Assembly (NCBI RefSeq): GCF_024790395.1
Contig: NZ_JAJISC010000001.1
Coordinates: forward strand, 620,001 to 684,000
Reading direction: 5' to 3'
Length of the DNA stretch: 64,000 bases
DNA from: Halomonas dongshanensis
Lineage (GTDB): Bacteria; Pseudomonadota; Gammaproteobacteria; Pseudomonadales; Halomonadaceae
Of this stretch, positions 53,586 to 63,623 are shown in pieces (the stretch's first letter is position 1; every line of letters begins with the position of its first letter). The notes under the pieces are model-generated. The model did no database searches and was not told where the DNA came from. It saw nothing but the letters and a program-made list of their open reading frames with translations. The position numbers and the translations under genes were made by a program.

Positions 53586-54578
53586 TTACCGCGATGGGCG
53601 CTCGGCGCTCCCGCCGGGTTCGCTTTCTGACAAATGGGCGTCGAGGATCTCCCGGAAGCTTTGATCGCCGATAAAGCCGAGCCTCTCGGCCTTGCGCGGG
53701 GTGAAGCGCGCGGGCCAGCTCGCCACTAGCGACGCGATGCGCGGGTCGGGTTCGTGGCGAACTCGTGCCACGGCCTCGGGCCCCGCCGTTTCACTCAATG
53801 CTTCCAGCATCTCGGTCACATCGGTGGTAATGCCCGGAAGGATGAGCGCGCGAAACGCGCCCAGCGCCTCGGATGAAAGCTCTGCTCCGTGCATCAGCGC
53901 GTCGATCACGCGGGCCGGCGACATCACGAACATCGCCTGGTCGCGGGGGACCGGGCAGATCGCTTCCTGCTGGTTCAAGGGTTCGCGCAGAATGCTGGAG
54001 GCGAAGCTCGACGCCGCCGCGTTAGGCCGCCCCGGGCGCACCACGATGGTCGGCAGGCGCAACACGCGGCCGTCGATCAATTCGCGGCGGCTGTAGTCGT
54101 TGATGAGCAGCTCACACATCGCTTTCTGCGTACCGTAGGAGGTTTGCGGCTGCAGCGCGGTCATATCATCCAGCACCTCCGGCAGTTCTCCGCCGTACAC
54201 GGCCACGGAGCTCGCCATGACCAGGCGGGTTTCGCTCAGTTGGTGGGCTCGACACCCCTCCAGCAAGGCGCGCGTGGCGTCGAAGTTGACCGCCATGCCC
54301 AGGTCCAGGTCGGCCTCGGCGGCGGCGCTGACCACCGCCGCCAGATGAAAGATGACGTCAGGGCGCTGTTCCAGGAGAGTATCGAACGCGTTCGGGGCGC
54401 TGATATCGATGGCGTGGCTCTCGAGCGAAATGCCCGGCGTTTCGGGCGCCTCGGCTTGGCTCTGGTCGACCAGCGTCATGTGCGTAATGGGCTGATCGCA
54501 AAGCGTTTGGCGCTGGAGCAGTTGATGGAGAAGACGCTGGCCGAGAAAACCGGCGGCTCCCGTGATCAGAATATGCAT
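53586..54578 (-). CDS. denD: D-erythronate dehydrogenase-like NAD-dependent epimerase/dehydratase
   Basis: A 330-aa extended SDR. MHILITGAAGFLGQRLLHQL is the cofactor site; ASSVAVYGG, YGTQKAMCELLINDY (catalytic Tyr and Lys) and LRLPTIVVRPGRPNAAASSF match DenD, which oxidises D-erythronate to 3-oxo-tetronate. The start at 54578 gives the canonical N-terminus, with GAGGAA about 10 nt upstream. It follows the isomerase gene after 72 nt and precedes the TRAP genes. Confidence 0.85.
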   Translation of the reverse strand: MHILITGAAGFLGQRLLHQLLQRQTLCDQPITHMTLVDQSQAEAPETPGISLESHAIDISAPNAFDTLLEQRPDVIFHLAAVVSAAAEADLDLGMAVNFDATRALLEGCRAHQLSETRLVMASSVAVYGGELPEVLDDMTALQPQTSYGTQKAMCELLINDYSRRELIDGRVLRLPTIVVRPGRPNAAASSFASSILREPLNQQEAICPVPRDQAMFVMSPARVIDALMHGAELSSEALGAFRALILPGITTDVTEMLEALSETAGPEAVARVRHEPDPRIASLVASWPARFTPRKAERLGFIGDQSFREILDAHLSESEPGGSAERPSR

Positions 54579-54650
54579 GTTGGGCGTTTCCTCGTCGTAT
54601 TGTGGTTGTTGGTTTTCAAGACGATTCATCTTCACTCGACCCGCGTCGGG

Positions 54651-55445
54651 TCACGGCACCAGTCCGTAATCGCGCCCCCAGCCAAGCCCGTCGCGCGTCT
54701 TTCCGGCGGGCCGGTACTCGCAGCCGATCCAGCCGTCATAGCCCAGCGCCTCGAGCCTTTCGAACAAGGCCGGATAGTGAATTTCGCCGACATCGGGTTC
54801 GTGGCGTTCAGGCGCGCCGGCTACCTGCACATGGCCAATGGCGTCGAACTGCTTCTCCAGATGGCGGATCAGGTCGCCTTCCATGACTTGGCAGTGATAG
54901 AGATCGAACTGAAGCTTGAGGTTGGGCGCCTCGACCTGCCTGAGTACCTCCATGGCCTGCGCCTGTCGCGACAGAAAATAGTTCGGCATGTCGCGGCGGT
55001 TAATGGGCTCGATCAGAAGTGTCCGGTCCAGTTTGGCTGCTTCCCTGGCGGCATAGCGCAGATTGCGCAGGTACGTGGCTTCATGCTCGGCGCGAGTCGA
55101 CGCATTGGCCTGGTCGGGCAGTACGCCCGCCATGGCGTGGATTTGTGGGCAGTCCAGCGCTTCGGCGTATTGCAGGGCCTGGATGACCGAGTCGCGAAAC
55201 TCGGCCTCGCGACCGGGGAGGCTGGCAAGCCCTCGCTCACCCGCTTCCCAATCCCCCGGCGGCAGGTTGAACAGCACTTGCGTCAGCTGCGTCTGCTCGA
55301 GGGCGTCGCGTAGTTCCCGTGCGCTATAGGCGTAGGGAAACAGGTACTCGACACCCTTGAACCCGGCCTCGGCTGCGGCCGAAAACCGGTCCATGAACGC
55401 ATGTTCGTTGAACATCATGGTGAGGTTGGCGGCTAATCGAATCAT
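54651..55445 (-). CDS. otnI: 2-oxo-tetronate/hydroxypyruvate isomerase
   Basis: A 264-aa TIM-barrel isomerase of the hydroxypyruvate isomerase family. Expected metal-binding Glu/Asp/His residues occur in LLIEPINRRDMPNYFL, LQFDLYHCQVMEGDL and GHVQVAGAPERHEPDVGEI. OtnI converts 2-oxo-tetronate to 3-oxo-tetronate, joining the L-threonate and D-erythronate branches. It lies between ltnD (22 nt upstream) and denD, exactly the enzymes that make its substrate and share its product. Confidence 0.86.
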   Translation of the reverse strand: MIRLAANLTMMFNEHAFMDRFSAAAEAGFKGVEYLFPYAYSARELRDALEQTQLTQVLFNLPPGDWEAGERGLASLPGREAEFRDSVIQALQYAEALDCPQIHAMAGVLPDQANASTRAEHEATYLRNLRYAAREAAKLDRTLLIEPINRRDMPNYFLSRQAQAMEVLRQVEAPNLKLQFDLYHCQVMEGDLIRHLEKQFDAIGHVQVAGAPERHEPDVGEIHYPALFERLEALGYDGWIGCEYRPAGKTRDGLGWGRDYGLVP

Positions 55446-55466
55446 GGTGCCGTGCTACCTTTCATG

Positions 55467-56414
55467 TCATTTCCTGGGGCTGACCTGAACCGTGTCATCG
55501 TTGGCGGCGCTTGGCAGGGTAATACCGGAGAGCTTTTGATAAACCTTGATGACCGCCGCATCGTCCTCTCGGCCGAACCCCGCCCCGCTTGCCGCCATGA
55601 ACTGCTGTAGCGCGCTCGCGGCCACCGGGGTCGCCATCGAGAGCTCGCGCCCGGTCTGGTGTACGAGATCGAGATCCTTGACGAAGATATCCACGGCCGA
55701 CAGCGGCGTGTAGTCGCCGCTGAGAATATGCGGAACGCGATTCTCGAACATCCAGGAATTGCCCGCCGAGTGAGTGATTACCTCGAAGACGACCTCGGGA
55801 GCGAGTCCCATTCGAATCCCAAGCGCTACGGCTTCGGCGGCGCTGGCGATATGAACCCCCGCCAGCAGTTGATTGACGAGCTTCATGCTCGAACCGACAC
55901 CGGGAGCGTCTCCCAGGCGATAGACGTGGGCGGCCATGGCATCGAGCACGGACTGCGCCTGGGCGAAAGTCTCGGGCGCGCCGGAGGCCATGACTGAAAG
56001 CTCGCCGCTTTTCGCCCTGGCTGCGCCGCCGCTGATGGGAGCATCGAGCATTCCCAGCCCGTGCGACGTCAGGCGCGCGTGCAGCGCTTTGGCTTGGCTT
56101 GGAGCGATCGTGGCGCATTGAAGGATCAGGCTGCCCCGGGCCAGCGTGGAGGCCAGCCCCTGTTCACCAAATAACACCTGTTCGACCTGATGACCGTTGA
56201 TGACCACCGTCAATACGATCTCGCAATCATGCAACTCGGCGGGGCTCTCGACGCTGGCGCCGCCCAGGGCGACGAACGCCGTACGCGCCGAGGCGTTGAT
56301 GTCGCAGCCGGTCACATCGAAGCCGCTTTGGTGCAGGGTTTCGGCGATCCCCAGCCCCATGGCGCCAAGTCCAATGACGCCGACGCGGGCCGGGCGTGGT
56401 CGTTGCGTGCTCAC
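55467..56414 (-). CDS. ltnD: L-threonate dehydrogenase
   Basis: A 315-aa beta-hydroxyacid dehydrogenase. The start is a GTG at 56414 with AGAGG about 10 nt upstream. VGVIGLGAMGLGIAETLHQS binds NAD, DAPISGGAARAKSG the substrate, and GVGSSMKLVNQLLAGVH holds the catalytic Lys; GCDINASA and VVINGHQVEQVLFGEQG match LtnD. It oxidises L-threonate at C2 to 2-oxo-tetronate. It leads the eight-gene minus-strand operon and is divergent from the LacI-family gene. Confidence 0.85.
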   Translation of the reverse strand: MSTQRPRPARVGVIGLGAMGLGIAETLHQSGFDVTGCDINASARTAFVALGGASVESPAELHDCEIVLTVVINGHQVEQVLFGEQGLASTLARGSLILQCATIAPSQAKALHARLTSHGLGMLDAPISGGAARAKSGELSVMASGAPETFAQAQSVLDAMAAHVYRLGDAPGVGSSMKLVNQLLAGVHIASAAEAVALGIRMGLAPEVVFEVITHSAGNSWMFENRVPHILSGDYTPLSAVDIFVKDLDLVHQTGRELSMATPVAASALQQFMAASGAGFGREDDAAVIKVYQKLSGITLPSAANDDTVQVSPRK

Positions 56415-56475
56415 CAGGCGTTACCTCTGTCTTGTTGTTATGACCGATTCGACGGATCGCTCGGGAAAAACGCCA

Positions 56476-56491
56476 ATGATAGCGCTACCAT
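56476..56491. promoter_or_regulatory. LacI-type operator between ltnD and its regulator
   Basis: ATGATAGCGCTACCAT is a 16-bp near-perfect palindrome with the central CG usual for LacI-family sites; only one base pair breaks the symmetry. It lies 62 bp from the ltnD start and 58 bp from the lacI-type start, so one site could control both directions. Confidence 0.7.
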
Positions 56492-56548
56492 TACGTTCTA
56501 GATGACCCTTCGCCCAGCGACAAGCCCAACGATCAGGATGTGTGACTA

Positions 56549-57583
56549 ATGTCTAAAGCCGCTTTCGATACGATCAAGCCGCGCCGTCGCTCCGATCAGG
56601 TGACGCTTGGACAGGTAGCCAAAGCCGCAGGGGTGTCGCCGATGACGGTGTCGCGAGCGCTGAATCACCCCGACAAGGTCAGCGACCGGACGCGTCAAAG
56701 CGTGCTGGATAGTGTCGAGCGTTTGGGATACGTGCCCAATCGGGTCGCCGGCAGCCTCGCTTCCTCACGCTCTTCGCTGGTCGCCGTGATCGTGCCTTCC
56801 TTGAGCAACAGTGTTTTCGTCGAAGTCATCAAGGGGCTGCAGGAAACCCTGGAAGGCGAAGGCTACCAGCTGCTGCTCGGCAACACCGACTACGACCTGG
56901 ATCGCGAGTATCAGCTGGTGCGCACGTTCATGGGGTGGTCCTGCTCGGCGCTGGTCATGGCGGGGCTGCGCCATAGCGAGGCGAGCCATACGCTGCTGAC
57001 GAACGCCAGCCATCCGATCATGGAGATTATGGAGCTTGGGCCGAGTCTCGACCTCAACGTTGGTCTGGACCATGTGGCGGCGGGTCGCTGCATGGCGCGT
57101 CATCTCCTCGAGCGGGGCTACCGGCGCATCGTTTATGTCGGTGCGCGGCTCGGCGACGACTATCGAGCGTTCATGCGCTACCAGGGGCACCGGGAGGTTC
57201 TCGAGTGCGCCGGCCTCGAGGCGCCGCTTGTGGAGTTGGAGACCCTGGGAAGCCTCGAGGCCGGCGCGCTGGGTCTGGCCCGGGTGTCGAGAGAGTACCC
57301 AGCGGCGCAGGCGATCCATTTTGCCAACGACGATCTCGGCGCCGGGGCGCTGCTGGCGGCAAACCGCCAGGGGCTACGGGTTCCCGAGGATATCGCCATC
57401 GCCGGGTTCAACGGGTTGGCGTTTGGCCAGCACATCACGCCCCGTCTCACGACGATCGTCTCGCCCCGCGAAACCATGGGCCGCTTGGCGGGGCAGGCGC
57501 TGATTCGCCGACTCGCCGGCCAGCACGTTCACCGCAAGCGTCACGATGTTGGCTTCACTTTGCAACCCGGCGAAAGTACGTGA
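56549..57583 (+). CDS. LacI-family transcriptional regulator
   Basis: A 344-aa repressor. The DNA-binding domain spans about residues 17-75 (VTLGQVAKAAGVSPMTVSRA, YVPNRVAGSLASSRS), followed by a periplasmic-binding-like effector domain (VAVIVPSLSNSVFVEVIKGL, AIHFANDDLGAGALLA, IAIAGFNGLAFG). It resembles gluconate-type GntR of the LacI family. It is divergent from ltnD with a palindrome between them, so it most likely represses the tetronate operon and itself, with a four-carbon acid or oxo-acid as effector. Confidence 0.88.
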   Translation: MSKAAFDTIKPRRRSDQVTLGQVAKAAGVSPMTVSRALNHPDKVSDRTRQSVLDSVERLGYVPNRVAGSLASSRSSLVAVIVPSLSNSVFVEVIKGLQETLEGEGYQLLLGNTDYDLDREYQLVRTFMGWSCSALVMAGLRHSEASHTLLTNASHPIMEIMELGPSLDLNVGLDHVAAGRCMARHLLERGYRRIVYVGARLGDDYRAFMRYQGHREVLECAGLEAPLVELETLGSLEAGALGLARVSREYPAAQAIHFANDDLGAGALLAANRQGLRVPEDIAIAGFNGLAFGQHITPRLTTIVSPRETMGRLAGQALIRRLAGQHVHRKRHDVGFTLQPGEST

Positions 57584-57623
57584 GTGCTAACGGGCGGGCG
57601 TATTGGGCGCGCCAGAAGAGCCA

Positions 57624-58568
57624 TCAGCGCTTGTCCCGGGCGACCAGTGATCGCAGCTCGCTCATCAGTACCGCCGCCCCCGGCGACAGCCGGCGATGAC
57701 GAAGGCTGACCAGGCCATAAGGCTGCACGCTCAGCGTTTCGTCGAACGTCAATCGACGAAAGCGATGCGGCGCACAGAGCAGGTCCGCGGTTTCCCGGGT
57801 GATGACCGTCAGGGTGTCTGATTTCGACACCAGCGCCAGCGAGACCAGCAGGTCGGCGGTATCGACCACTTGGCGCGGCGGCGCAATTTGGTGATGCAGA
57901 AACAGGCTGTCGACCCGCTGGCGCATCAAGGCGCCAGGAGGTTGTAGCGCCCAGGGAAAGGTGGCCATATCGGTAAGGGTAGGGGTCGCGTCGTGTGCCA
58001 GCGGGTGCCCTTCACGGCAGATGAAACAGAGCTGCTCCTCGCCGATCTCCTCGAAGACGAAGTGCTCGATATCGCTGCCCGCTGGAATGCGGGTGATGGC
58101 GAAATCGAGTTCGCCCTCCAAAAGGCGCGGCACCAGCGCCTTGCTCACGTCCACATCGACGCTGATCTTGAGCGCCGGGCGGTCGCGATGCACGCGCTCG
58201 ATGGCGCTGGTCAGAAGCGTCACCGCCGGTGCCATGACCGTGCCGACAGCCACGGTCCCCTGATGGCCGTCGTGCAGCGCCGAAAGTTCCTCCCCCGTAT
58301 GGCGCAGCGCCGAGAGCACGCTGTGCGCTTGGCGAATCATTACTTCACCATACCAATTGGGCGTCAGCCCACGTGGCTGGCGCTCGAAAAGGCGCACCCC
58401 CAACCCCGCCTCGAGATCGCCCAGAAGCTTGGACGCCGCGGGTTGGCTGATGCCGAGCTGGCGCGCCGCGCGGTGCAGGTTACGCTGCTCGTCCAGCGCG
58501 ATGAAAAGCTGAAAATGACGCAACTTTAGTCGAGCGTCGAGAAACCACTCCTCTGCCAATTTGCCCAT
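57624..58568 (-). CDS. LysR-family regulator, GbpR/GalR type
   Basis: A 314-aa LysR-type regulator with the helix-turn-helix at about residues 15-72 (LKLRHFQLFIALDEQRNLHR, ISQPAASKLLGDLEAGLGVR). The effector domain contains LPPGALMRQRVDSLFLHH-like sequence (QPPGALMRQRVDSLF). It resembles GbpR of Agrobacterium and Azospirillum, which controls galactose/arabinose uptake. It is divergent from galM-araFGH across 151 bp, fitting that role. ATACGTAT (58601-58608 region) in the gap is a possible contact but unproven. Confidence 0.84.
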   Translation of the reverse strand: MGKLAEEWFLDARLKLRHFQLFIALDEQRNLHRAARQLGISQPAASKLLGDLEAGLGVRLFERQPRGLTPNWYGEVMIRQAHSVLSALRHTGEELSALHDGHQGTVAVGTVMAPAVTLLTSAIERVHRDRPALKISVDVDVSKALVPRLLEGELDFAITRIPAGSDIEHFVFEEIGEEQLCFICREGHPLAHDATPTLTDMATFPWALQPPGALMRQRVDSLFLHHQIAPPRQVVDTADLLVSLALVSKSDTLTVITRETADLLCAPHRFRRLTFDETLSVQPYGLVSLRHRRLSPGAAVLMSELRSLVARDKR

Positions 58569-58719
58569 GAAACAAGCCTTCCTCTGATTGCAATATCCAT
58601 ACGTATATCACTTTTAGCGGATTTCTGTATTGGTCGGTTATGGGAGAATTACCTAGTGTAGAGGCTGACCTGAAAATGGTGATTTCGCCCTGATAACAAC
58701 AATCCTTCAAGGAGCGGGC

Positions 58720-59949
58720 ATGTTCATACCGAACGTTCTACGGGGTTCATTCGTCCCGGTACTGCTCTCTGCGATGGGTGGGTCGCTGCTGGGAGTGAGT
58801 ACGGCCCACGCGCAGCAAGAGACATCGCCAATGAATCAACCCAATCGCACTCCCGGCATCGAACAGAGTATTTTCGGGCAACTGCCCGATGGCCGAGAGG
58901 TGGATCGCTATCGTCTCACTAACGTCAACGGCCTCGAGCTCGAGGTGATCAACTACGGTGGCACCATCGTCTCGCTCGAAGTGCCGGATAGCCAAGGGCA
59001 ATTCGACGATATCGTGCTCGGGTTCGATACGCTCGATGGCTACCTCTCCGATACCTACCGACAGGTGAATCCCTACTTCGGCGCGCTCATCGGGCGCTAC
59101 GGCAACCGTATCGCGGGCGGCCGTTTTTCGCTGGAGGGCGAGACTTTTACGCTTGCCACCAACGATGGCGATAACCACCTGCATGGCGGCGAGCAAGGCT
59201 TCGATCAAAAGCTTTGGCAGGCCGAGCCCGTTGATAACGCTCGCGGCCCGGGGGTGGTGCTGCGTTACACCAGCGCCGACGGCGAAGAGGGCTACCCTGG
59301 CGAACTCGATGTCGAAGTGACCTACACCCTGACCGACCAGGACGAGTTGGTCATCGACTACGTGGCCGAAACCGACAAGGCCACGCCGGTCAATCTGACC
59401 CAGCACAGCTACTTCAACCTGGTCGGCGAGGGCCACGCGAGCATCGAGGCCCACCAGCTCATGCTCAATGCCGACACCTTCACCCCGGTCGATGACAGCC
59501 TGATCCCTACAGGTGAACGGCGTGAGGTAGCCGGGACGCCTTTTGACTTCACGCGGCCAACGGCTATCGGTGAGCGTATCGATCAGGACAACGAGCAGTT
59601 GACCTTCGGCCAAGGGTACGACCATAACTTCGTGCTCGATCGCGAGAAGGCCGGCGACGGTGCGCTGACACTGGCCGCGCGGGTGTGGGAGCCGACCACC
59701 GGCCGGGTGCTGGAGATCGAAACCACCGAGCCGGGTATCCAGTTCTACTCGGGCAATTTTCTCGGCGGCGAACTGACTGGCAAGCGCGGCGAGGTCTATC
59801 AGCGGCGCTCGGGGTTCGCGCTGGAAACTCAGCACTTCCCCGACTCACCCAATCAAGAGAGCTTCCCCAGCACGATTCTAGAGCCCGGCGAGCGCTATCA
59901 TTCGCGCACCGTGCTGCGTTTTTCTACCCGTGAAGAGAACGATAGCTGA
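58720..59949 (+). CDS. galM: Aldose 1-epimerase (mutarotase), probably periplasmic
   Basis: A 409-aa galactose mutarotase family protein, about 60 residues longer than cytoplasmic GalM because of a signal peptide (residues 1-32, ending TAHAQ). AAGGAG precedes the ATG. GALIGRYGNRIAGGRF, NHLHGGEQGFDQKLW (catalytic His), NLTQHSYFNL and a late Glu in GFALETQHFPDSPNQ are conserved. It interconverts alpha and beta aldoses in the periplasm, which would help the following arabinose importer or the lactone-forming dehydrogenase. Confidence 0.88.
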   Translation: MFIPNVLRGSFVPVLLSAMGGSLLGVSTAHAQQETSPMNQPNRTPGIEQSIFGQLPDGREVDRYRLTNVNGLELEVINYGGTIVSLEVPDSQGQFDDIVLGFDTLDGYLSDTYRQVNPYFGALIGRYGNRIAGGRFSLEGETFTLATNDGDNHLHGGEQGFDQKLWQAEPVDNARGPGVVLRYTSADGEEGYPGELDVEVTYTLTDQDELVIDYVAETDKATPVNLTQHSYFNLVGEGHASIEAHQLMLNADTFTPVDDSLIPTGERREVAGTPFDFTRPTAIGERIDQDNEQLTFGQGYDHNFVLDREKAGDGALTLAARVWEPTTGRVLEIETTEPGIQFYSGNFLGGELTGKRGEVYQRRSGFALETQHFPDSPNQESFPSTILEPGERYHSRTVLRFSTREENDS

Positions 59950-60024
59950 CCAAACCCGAACGCCGCGTCGGCGTGATCCAGAACGTAAGACTCACAACAA
60001 CAAACGATTGGAAGGAGCTTCACC

Positions 60025-61020
60025 ATGCGCTTGACCCATTCACTCGCTCGCCTTGCACTTTGCAGCGCCATCATGATGGCTCCGTTCGCCGCTCAGGCGC
60101 AAAGCGACGAGAACGTAAAAATCGGTTTTATCGTCAAGAAGCCCGAGCAGGCCTGGTTCATCAATGAGCAGCAGGCCGCTACCGCCGCCGGCGAGGAGCT
60201 GGGCTTTCAGGTGGTGCGTCTCGGCGGTGAAGATGGTCAGGAGGTGCTCAGCGCCATCGACAACCTTTACTCCCAGGGAGCGCAAGGCTTCGTCATCTGC
60301 CCGCCGGATGTGCGCCTGGGGCCGGCGATCATGAACCGCGCCGAACAATACGGCATGAAGGTGATCACCGTGGACGATCAGTTCGTGACCTCCAGCGGTG
60401 AGCCGATGGAGGGCGTGCCGCATCTGGGGATGTCGGGCACCAAAATCGGCATGCAGGTGGGTGAGGCGATCGCTGCCGAGATGCAGGCCCGCGGTTGGGA
60501 TATGGACGAGGTCGCCGCGCTGCGCATCACCAACAACGAACTGCCCACGGCGGTAGAGCGCACCGATGGCGCCACCCAGGCGCTGATTGATGCGGGCTTT
60601 CCCGAGGCGAATATCTTCGATGCGCCCCAGCAGAGTACCGATACCAGTGGGGCGTTTTCCGCCGCCTCGCCGGTGCTCTCCCAGCGCGGCGGTTTCGAGC
60701 ACTGGGTGATCTACGCCTTGAACGAGGAGAGCGTGCTGGGCGGCGTGCGCGCCACCGAGCAGTATGGGCTGGCGCCCGAGAACGTGATCGGCGTAGGCAT
60801 CAATGGCTCCGGCGCCGCTTTTGCCGAGTTCTCTCGCAACAACCCGACCGGCTTTCACGGCACCGTGGCGGTAAGTTCCACCATGCACGGCCGCCAGACC
60901 GCCGAGGATCTCTACCGCTGGATCGCCGAGGATGAGCAGCCGCCGGCCAATACCGAGACCACTGGCACTCTGATGACCCGTGACAACTGGCAGGACGTGC
61001 GCGAGGAGCTGGGCCTTTGA
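60025..61020 (+). CDS. araF: L-arabinose ABC transporter substrate-binding protein
   Basis: A 331-aa periplasmic protein with AAGGAG before the ATG and a Sec signal peptide (cleaved after about AQA, residue 25). The mature N-terminus VKIGFIVKKPEQAWFINEQQ matches AraF, as do DDQFVTSSGEPMEGVPHLGM and ITNNELPTAVERTDGA. A 6-bp hairpin (59960-59974) lies in the upstream gap after galM. First gene of araFGH; the next gene follows after 26 nt. Confidence 0.9.
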   Translation: MRLTHSLARLALCSAIMMAPFAAQAQSDENVKIGFIVKKPEQAWFINEQQAATAAGEELGFQVVRLGGEDGQEVLSAIDNLYSQGAQGFVICPPDVRLGPAIMNRAEQYGMKVITVDDQFVTSSGEPMEGVPHLGMSGTKIGMQVGEAIAAEMQARGWDMDEVAALRITNNELPTAVERTDGATQALIDAGFPEANIFDAPQQSTDTSGAFSAASPVLSQRGGFEHWVIYALNEESVLGGVRATEQYGLAPENVIGVGINGSGAAFAEFSRNNPTGFHGTVAVSSTMHGRQTAEDLYRWIAEDEQPPANTETTGTLMTRDNWQDVREELGL

Positions 61021-61046
61021 AACCGGCCGACGAAGAGGAGAACGAC

Positions 61047-62540
<1,494 letters not shown>

Positions 62541-62565
62541 ACCGATTCTTTCAAAGGGTTTGACG

Positions 62566-63585
62566 ATGACAACGAACAAGGCCACCCCTTATCAAGAAGA
62601 CGTCAGGGCGCCGGCGCGCCCCGCCGGCCGCCAGGGTTTGATCAAGCCGCTGCGCACGCTGCTGGATACCTCGGGACTGATCGCCATCTTTCTGTTGCTG
62701 TTCGTAGCGCTGGCAGTGTTCATTCCGGACTTCCTCACCGGGCGCAACATGGTCGGGCTTTTGCTCTCGATCACCCTGATCGGCAGCCTCGCCACCACCA
62801 TGATGCTGGTACTGGCGCTGGGAGAAGTCGATCTTTCTGTAGCCTCCACCGTAGCCTTCGCAGGCGTGGTGGCGGCGGTGGTCACTTCCAGTACAGGTAG
62901 CGTTTTTATCGGCGTGATCGGTGGCATCGTGGCCGGTGGCGCTGTGGGCGCTTTCAATGGGTTGGTGATCGCTCGCTTCGGCATCAACTCGCTGATCGCC
63001 ACGCTAGCAGCCATGGAGTTCGTACGCGGCCTGGCCTACATCACCTCCGGTGGTGATGCGGTGATGATCACCGTGCCGGGTTTTTTCGACCTGGGTAGCG
63101 CTTCGTTTCTGGGTCTGACGCTACCAGTCTGGACTATGCTGGCCTGCTTCGTGATTTTTGGCGTGGTGCTCAACATGACCGCGTTTGGGCGCAACGTGCT
63201 CGCCACCGGCGGTAATTCGGAGGCGGCGGCCCTGGCCGGAGTCAACGTGCGACGCCTCAAGATCATCGTCTTCGGTCTGCAGGGCGTGGTCGCAGGCGTC
63301 GTCGGGGTGCTGCTCGCCTCGCGCATGGGCTTGGGCGACCCCAACACCTCCATGGGGCTCGAGCTTGCGGTCATCTCCGCCTGCGTACTGGGCGGCGTCG
63401 CGCTCTCCGGCGGGGTGGCGACGATCACCGGCGTCGTGGTGGGGGTTTTGATCATGGGCTGCGTGCAGAACGCCATGGGGCTTCTCAACGTGCCCACCTT
63501 TTACCAGTACCTGGTACGTGGCGCGATCCTGCTGCTGGCCGTCATGTTCGACCGCTGGAAGCAGACCCGCCGACAGCGCGCCTAA
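62566..63585 (+). CDS. araH: L-arabinose ABC transporter permease
   Basis: A 339-aa inner-membrane permease of the AraH/RbsC family with about 8-10 helices; the first is at about 43-62 (LIAIFLLLFVALAVFIPDFL). Landmarks are LALGEVDLSVASTVAFAGVV, RFGINSLIATLAAMEFVRGL, FGRNVLATGGNSEAAALAGV and GGVALSGGVATITGV. AAAGGG precedes the ATG 8 nt upstream. It ends araFGH and is 38 nt before a dehydratase gene. Confidence 0.92.
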   Translation: MTTNKATPYQEDVRAPARPAGRQGLIKPLRTLLDTSGLIAIFLLLFVALAVFIPDFLTGRNMVGLLLSITLIGSLATTMMLVLALGEVDLSVASTVAFAGVVAAVVTSSTGSVFIGVIGGIVAGGAVGAFNGLVIARFGINSLIATLAAMEFVRGLAYITSGGDAVMITVPGFFDLGSASFLGLTLPVWTMLACFVIFGVVLNMTAFGRNVLATGGNSEAAALAGVNVRRLKIIVFGLQGVVAGVVGVLLASRMGLGDPNTSMGLELAVISACVLGGVALSGGVATITGVVVGVLIMGCVQNAMGLLNVPTFYQYLVRGAILLLAVMFDRWKQTRRQRA

Positions 63586-63623
63586 CACCGTTTTTCTTTC
63601 TACGACCGTTCCGGAGAGCCCTC

